Source of the DNA: Pseudomonas yamanorum
GTDB taxonomy: Bacteria > Pseudomonadota > Gammaproteobacteria > Pseudomonadales > Pseudomonadaceae
DNA length: 64,000 bases
Direction: 5' to 3'
Assembly (NCBI RefSeq): GCF_900105735.1
Contig: NZ_LT629793.1
Location: 2,418,001-2,482,000, forward strand
Below the pieces are notes generated by a model. It did not search any database and was not told where the DNA came from. It worked only from the letters and a program-made list of their open reading frames with translations. The position numbers were made by a program, and so were the translations under genes. Shown one piece after another: positions 59,794 to 64,000 of the stretch (position 1 is its first letter; each line of letters opens with the position of its first letter).

Positions 59794-62097
59794 CTATTTG
59801 CCGAGTGGGATTTTAGGGGCCCAGGTCAGCCATTCGTCTTCGAACTTGTCGAACAGCGGGAAGGTTTGCTGGGGCCGAGCGGCATTACCCATGCGTTCGC
59901 CGTCTGGCGTGGCAAAGGCGATGCCGCCGGCGACCAGGGTCTCCAGGGATTCGGTGCGTACCGTCGCGCCTTTGAATAAGCCGAAGTCGAGACCGAAGCC
60001 GCTGGTGTTCCAGAACCGGCTGCCACTGCGCACCAGAGGCGCGTACTTCGGCTCGATCAGGATGTGGACCAGCACGCGGTCGGCGGTCTGGCCCAGCTCG
60101 TAGCCTGTGACCTTGCCTACCGTGACTTCCCGATAGGTCACCGGCACGCCTTCCTTCAGCGAACCACGACGCGCAGCGCTGAGCACCAGGCTCAAGCCCG
60201 CTTCCTGATGGACAGCTTCCGGCGGTTGGTCGAGGGCAACGAAGCTCTTTTGCGGGCCGGCGTTTTTCACCGCTGGCTGTACTTCGATGTACTGGCCGGT
60301 CACCAGGGTTTCCAGGTTCGACGTTTTCATCAGCCCGAGTTCAGGCTTGACCACCCAGAACTGACTGCCGGCCCGGGCGATGCGATCGGCCACTTGAGTG
60401 ATGCGCGCGCTGAGCAGGACCGATTGCATGTCGGCACTCAAGTCGACGCTTTCGATCTTGCCTACATCCAGGCCTTTGAAGCGTACCGGCGTACCTGGGC
60501 GCAGGCCGTCGGCGCGGTCGACCTTGATGGTCACCAGCGTACCGTGCTGGTTGGCGGCTTCGCGGTCCGGGAACAGACGGAAACGCGGGATACGCTTTTT
60601 CAGCGGTACATTCGGCTCCGGGGTTTCGAAGGCGATACCGCCCGCCATCAGGCTGGCCAGGGATTCACTTTTCACCTGGATGCCGCCGGTAAGTCCGCCG
60701 GTCAGGGTCACGCCGCTGGCATTCCAGAATCGGGTCGAGCCGTTGACCAGGCCTTCGTACTCTTTCTCGATATGGACGCCGATCACCAATTGCTTGTTCT
60801 TGCGGGAGAACTGGTAGCTCTGTACGGAACCGACCTTGACCTGTTTGTAGAGGATCGGGCTGCCGACGTCCAGGGAGCCGAGGTTGTCGGTGAACAGCAC
60901 CATGTGCAGACCGGGGGAACGCAGGTCCAGTGGCGGCGCCTTGGCCCGCGCGACGTACTCCCGTTGTGGCGCGCTGCCCTTGTCGCCGGGACGGATGGCG
61001 ATGTAGTTACCTTTGACCAACGCTTCCAGCCCGGTGATGCCGGCCAGGGAGATCGACGGTTTGACCACCCAGAATTGGGTGTCCTGAACGAGGTAGTCTT
61101 CGGCCAGCGGGTCGAGGGTCAGCTCGGCATTGGCGCTGGAAAGATCCGGGTCGATCTTCAGGGTCTTCAGGCTGCCGACCTGGATGCCTTTGTACATCAC
61201 CGGCGTGCGACCCGCCTGGAGACCTTCGAAGTCGGTGAGTTTGACTTTGACCTTGATGCCCGCAGCGGCCGCATCAAAGTCTTCGTACAAGCGGAACGGC
61301 AGGCTCGGGTCCGTCGGCGGGCTGTCCTTGCGGTTCTCCGGCGTGGCGAAGGCGATACCGCCGGCAACGATGCTGGCCAGGGATTCACTGCGCACTTTTA
61401 CGCCGGACAGGTTGGCGTCGATGCTGATGCCGCTGGCGTTCCAGAAACGCGTGTGTTTGCGCACCAGGCTGGCGTAGGTCGGCTCGATGTAGACCTTGAT
61501 TTCAACGGTGGTCTGGTCTTCGGAGAGCAGGTAGCTTTTGACCTGGCCGACCTGGATCTGCTTATAGAACACCGGGCTGCCGCGGTTCAGCGAGCCGAGG
61601 CGATCAGCTTTGATCGTCAGGTGCAGGCCGGGCTTGGCGTCGGATAAGGGCGGTTCTTCGGACAGGGCCTTGAACTTGCGCGTCGGCTCGCCATCGCCCG
61701 GGCTGGCAGCGATGTAGTTACCCGAGACCAGGGTTTCCAGCCCAGTGATCCCGGCCAGGCTGACACTCGGCTTTACCAGCCAGAAGCGGGTGTTGGTCTT
61801 GAGGTATTGCTCCACGTCCTTGTTCATCTCGATGGTGGCGATCACCCCGCGATTGTTACCTTCGTCATCCAGGGCCAGGGTTTTCACCTTACCCACGGAC
61901 ATGCCTTTATAGACCACTTCGGTCTTGTTGGCCTGGATGCCTTCGCCGCTTTCAAAGCGAACCTGAATCTCGATACCTTGCTGGTTGTACGCACGCCATC
62001 CCAACCAGCCGCCGATGATCAGGGCAATCAGGGGCAGCACCCAAATGGCCGACCAGTTGGAAGCTGGGCGGGTTTTAGCCTTAGGCAAATCACTCAT
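59794..62097 (-). CDS. pqiB: MCE-domain intermembrane lipid transport protein (PqiB/LetB family, six MCE)
   Basis: The protein has 767 residues. An N-terminal transmembrane helix (about 18-36) anchors it in the inner membrane. Six MCE domains follow at roughly 110-residue intervals, recognised by repeated Y-K-G/Q-x-x-V-G motifs (VVYKGMSVGKV, VFYKQIQVGQV, VMYKGIQVGSL, ILYKQVKVGSV, VRFKGLDVGKI, VTYREVTVGKV). E. coli PqiB has three and LetB seven, so this lies between. Stacked MCE rings form a tunnel for lipids between the membranes. It is the last gene of an operon with two PqiA-like genes, and overlaps the second by 8 bp. Confidence 0.92.
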   Translation of the reverse strand: MSDLPKAKTRPASNWSAIWVLPLIALIIGGWLGWRAYNQQGIEIQVRFESGEGIQANKTEVVYKGMSVGKVKTLALDDEGNNRGVIATIEMNKDVEQYLKTNTRFWLVKPSVSLAGITGLETLVSGNYIAASPGDGEPTRKFKALSEEPPLSDAKPGLHLTIKADRLGSLNRGSPVFYKQIQVGQVKSYLLSEDQTTVEIKVYIEPTYASLVRKHTRFWNASGISIDANLSGVKVRSESLASIVAGGIAFATPENRKDSPPTDPSLPFRLYEDFDAAAAGIKVKVKLTDFEGLQAGRTPVMYKGIQVGSLKTLKIDPDLSSANAELTLDPLAEDYLVQDTQFWVVKPSISLAGITGLEALVKGNYIAIRPGDKGSAPQREYVARAKAPPLDLRSPGLHMVLFTDNLGSLDVGSPILYKQVKVGSVQSYQFSRKNKQLVIGVHIEKEYEGLVNGSTRFWNASGVTLTGGLTGGIQVKSESLASLMAGGIAFETPEPNVPLKKRIPRFRLFPDREAANQHGTLVTIKVDRADGLRPGTPVRFKGLDVGKIESVDLSADMQSVLLSARITQVADRIARAGSQFWVVKPELGLMKTSNLETLVTGQYIEVQPAVKNAGPQKSFVALDQPPEAVHQEAGLSLVLSAARRGSLKEGVPVTYREVTVGKVTGYELGQTADRVLVHILIEPKYAPLVRSGSRFWNTSGFGLDFGLFKGATVRTESLETLVAGGIAFATPDGERMGNAARPQQTFPLFDKFEDEWLTWAPKIPLGK

Positions 62098-62713
62098 GGT
62101 CGTCGTCCGACTCCGTGTTATCCCAAATCAGTCGGGGATCGAAAGTTACTGCGGCAAGCATCGTCAAGATCACCACACTGGCGAACGCCACGGCACCGAG
62201 ATTGGCCTCGACACTGGCAAGTCGCCCAAAGTTTACGACCGCCACCAGGATGGCAATCACGAAGATATCCAGCATGGACCAGCGGCCAATGAACTCGATA
62301 AAGCGGTACATGATAATGCGTTGTTGCGCGGAAAGTGGTTGGTGACGTTGCACCGAGAACAGTAACAAGCCGATGCCCACCAGCTTGAAGGTTGGCACCA
62401 AAATGCTGGCGATGAACACTACAGCGGCGATCGGGAACATGCCGTGCTGCATCAGTTGGATCACGCCGGACATGATGGTGCTCGGATCGCCTTGGCCCAG
62501 GGAGCTTACGGTCATGATCGGCAACAGATTGGCCGGGATGTACAAGATGGCAGCCGTGATCAGCAGCGCCCAAGTGCGCGTCAGGCTGTTCGGACGACGG
62601 GCGTGGACCAGCGCACCGCAACGGGTGCAGGTTTGCTCGTCGGTGTCCGGGTCTTGTTTGTTTAGTTCATGGCATTCGGTACAGATCAGAATGCCCGCAT
62701 CAATCGCCCGCAT
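62090..62713 (-). CDS. pqiA: PqiA-like membrane protein, C-terminal-half type
   Basis: The protein has 207 residues; the ATG at 62719 is an alternative start two codons upstream. A zinc-ribbon-like CTECHELN...CTRCGAL (about 11-38) precedes four transmembrane segments (about 48-70, 90-120, 150-170, 178-198). E. coli PqiA and LetA contain two such units in one chain of about 420 residues; here each unit is separate. It probably feeds lipids to the MCE protein. It overlaps pqiB by 8 bp and the upstream half by 14 bp. Confidence 0.88.
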   Translation of the reverse strand: MRAIDAGILICTECHELNKQDPDTDEQTCTRCGALVHARRPNSLTRTWALLITAAILYIPANLLPIMTVSSLGQGDPSTIMSGVIQLMQHGMFPIAAVVFIASILVPTFKLVGIGLLLFSVQRHQPLSAQQRIIMYRFIEFIGRWSMLDIFVIAILVAVVNFGRLASVEANLGAVAFASVVILTMLAAVTFDPRLIWDNTESDDDHE

Positions 62714-63359
62714 GAGCATCCTCTCCTGACAGCGCTTCCCAGATCTGGTGAGGTGACATCACCACCTCCAGCAGTATCTGGACCATTAACAGACTTACGA
62801 AGCAGGCCAGGCCAAGCCCAACGGTGATGGTGGCCATGTCGGCCAGTTTTACGATCGCCACCAGCACGCCCATCAGGTAGACCTCGAGCATCCCCCAGTC
62901 CTTGAGGTGGTGGTAGATGCGATAAAACAGCAGGCCGTAGCTGCGGCCGATGTTCCAGCGAATGCTCAGCAATACCGCCAGTTGGCACAGGAGCTTGAAC
63001 AGTGGGATGCCCATGCTGCAGAGGAACACCACCACGGCGACGCCTTGCATACCGGTGTCGAACAGACCGACCACGCCGGTCCACACGGTGTCCTGCGAGG
63101 ACTGCCCGAGTAGATTGAGCTGCATGATGGGTAAAAAGTTCGCGGGGACGTACAACAATAGCGCGGCAATCACTAACGCCAGGCTTCGTTCAACGACGTT
63201 GTGGCGGTGAGCATACAGCTCGTAGCCGCAGCGTGGGCATTGGGCCTTTTCACCGCGGGCAAGCTCCGGCTTGCGCATCAGCAAGTCGCACTCATGGCAT
63301 GCCACGAGTTCGTCCAGCGGTAAGTCTGACACCTCGAGGGTATCAACCGGGTCGGGCAT
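62700..63359 (-). CDS. pqiA: PqiA-like membrane protein, N-terminal-half type
   Basis: The protein has 219 residues. The zinc ribbon is CHECDLLMRKP...CPRCGYELY (about 21-48), followed by four transmembrane segments (about 58-80, 103-125, 155-178, 182-205). It is a paralogue of the next gene. VPANFLPIM in the first helix is matched by IPANLLPIM there. It begins the three-gene lipid-transport operon, whose promoter lies in 63360-63480. Confidence 0.88.
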   Translation of the reverse strand: MPDPVDTLEVSDLPLDELVACHECDLLMRKPELARGEKAQCPRCGYELYAHRHNVVERSLALVIAALLLYVPANFLPIMQLNLLGQSSQDTVWTGVVGLFDTGMQGVAVVVFLCSMGIPLFKLLCQLAVLLSIRWNIGRSYGLLFYRIYHHLKDWGMLEVYLMGVLVAIVKLADMATITVGLGLACFVSLLMVQILLEVVMSPHQIWEALSGEDAHAGD

Positions 63360-63481
63360 ATAGGGCTCGGACTCTAAAAAAGGTTAGGTGCCTATTCTAG
63401 TGTTCTGGTTCAGAAATAACTGTGCAAATTTGTCGGGGGGCCGCTGTATATCGAGCATGTCGGTAAGTTTCTGACCGCCCA

Positions 63482-63519
63482 AAACAAAACCCCTGATTGC
63501 GTTAGCAATCAGGGGTTTC
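63482..63519 (-). terminator. rRNA operon terminator
   Basis: On the minus strand, AAACCCCTGATTGC pairs with GCAATCAGGGGTTT around a TAAC loop, giving a 14-bp stem followed by TTGTTTT. It lies just after the 5S gene and ends the rrn transcript. Confidence 0.93.
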
Positions 63520-63528
63520 GGAATTTAA

Positions 63529-63646
63529 TCTTGACGATGACCTACTCTCACATGGGGAAACCCCACACTACCATCGGCGATGCATCGTTTCACTGCTGAG
63601 TTCGGGATGGGATCAGGTGGTTCCAATGCTCTATGGTCGTCAAGAA
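63529..63646 (-). rRNA. rrf: 5S ribosomal RNA
   Basis: The reverse strand reads CTTGACGACCATAGAGCATT, then CCGAACTCAGCAGTGAAACG and GGTAGTGTGGGGTTTCCCCA, and ends GAGAGTAGGTCATCGTCAAG. These are the conserved 5S segments, and the ends pair with each other. Ends are estimated to within a few bases. It follows 23S by about 150 bp of spacer. Confidence 0.96.
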
Positions 63647-63796
63647 ATTCGGGTACTGAGTCGTGACCAGATGGCCTCGCTTCAGCAAATTGGGTATGTG
63701 ATAGCTTTCGGTGTTTTGTGAGATTCGAACTTTCGGTTCGTTTCGTCTTCACACACCGCAATCTGGTCTTTCGACTCAAATTGCTTGGGTGTTATA

Positions 63797-64000
63797 TGGT
63801 CAAGCCTCACGGGCAATTAGTATTGGTTAGCTCAACGCCTCACAGCGCTTACACACCCAACCTATCAACGTCGTAGTCTTCGACGGCCCTTCAGGGAACT
63901 CAAGGTTCCAGTGAGATCTCATCTTGAGGCTAGTTTCCCGCTTAGATGCTTTCAGCGGTTATCTATTCCGAACATAGCTACCCGGCAATGCCACTGGCGT
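63797..64000 (-). rRNA. rrl: 23S ribosomal RNA, 3' end (partial)
   Basis: The last 200 bases of the window are the reverse complement of a 23S 3' end. GCTTGACCAT closes the molecule, and the conserved domain VI stretch with AAGTGCTGAAAGCATCTAAG-like sequence (here as the complement of CGCTTAGATGCTTTCAGCGG) is present. The gene continues beyond the right edge. The 23S-5S spacer is 63647-63796, without a tRNA. Confidence 0.95.

Noticed and set aside
60064..61647. A 527-codon open frame opposite the MCE gene
   Set aside because: The minus strand encodes six repeated MCE motifs; the plus-strand frame has no recognisable protein features.

Overview
The window looks like a chromosomal segment of a fluorescent pseudomonad (Pseudomonas fluorescens group). 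The main reasons are a Hrp/Rsp-type (group I) type III secretion cluster in its usual pseudomonad order, several Pseudomonas REP families, a MksFEB condensin beside a HolD-like/rimI pair, a DUF6124 gene, OprD and CzcCBA, and the end of an rRNA operon. This identification rests on reading gene content and motifs; no database search was possible.

Region 1 (1-14072) is a type III secretion system. On the plus strand lie the end of hrpG, then hrcC, hrpT and hrpV. Converging on them is a tightly overlapping minus-strand operon hrpJ-hrcV-hrpQ-hrcN-hrpO-hrpP-hrcQ-hrcR-hrcS-hrcT-hrcU, preceded by a clear Hrp box. The ECF sigma gene hrpL diverges from it behind a sigma-54-type -24/-12 element and an IHF-like site. 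HrpL is expected to switch on the hrpJ operon. HrcQ is one uninterrupted protein, and no core gene in view looks broken.

Region 2 (14181-31480) is mixed housekeeping and accessory DNA: an Fsr-type exporter, a DUF6124 gene behind an unusual structured leader, tRNA-Met, a His-tailed DMT exporter, acetyltransferases (one fused to a MarR domain), gamma-glutamyltransferase, PgeF, a RelE/Xre-type toxin-antitoxin pair, D-Ala-D-Ala ligase, LysE, an XRE/DUF2975 pair, an AraC regulator, a divergent DHA2 exporter/LysR pair, a flavin reductase, a BdlA-like PAS-PAS chemoreceptor and a DUF2790 protein.

Region 3 (31500-43011) is a heavy-metal island: an OprD-family porin, a small PtrA-like periplasmic protein, a CzcRS/CopRS-like two-component system, czcCBA, a second CzcR-like regulator without a sensor partner, and a CzcD-type CDF exporter. 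Repeated promoter motifs suggest the porin, the small protein and the czc genes share metal-responsive control.

Region 4 (43229-53407) holds a gluconate-type permease, an MHS-family transporter, an AtoE-type transporter, a MntA/HepT module, a Tat-exported phosphoesterase, an unrecognised exported protein, a SET-domain protein, a beta-carbonic anhydrase and a very acidic small protein. Region 5 (53422-64000) carries rimI and the cryptic DNA polymerase III psi subunit, divergent from mksFEB across an intergenic gap holding two exact DnaA boxes. It continues with a PqiA/PqiA/MCE lipid-transport operon and the 5S and 3' 23S rRNA of an rrn operon on the minus strand. REP elements and other palindromes fill many gaps. 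No transposase, phage or CRISPR sequence was seen.
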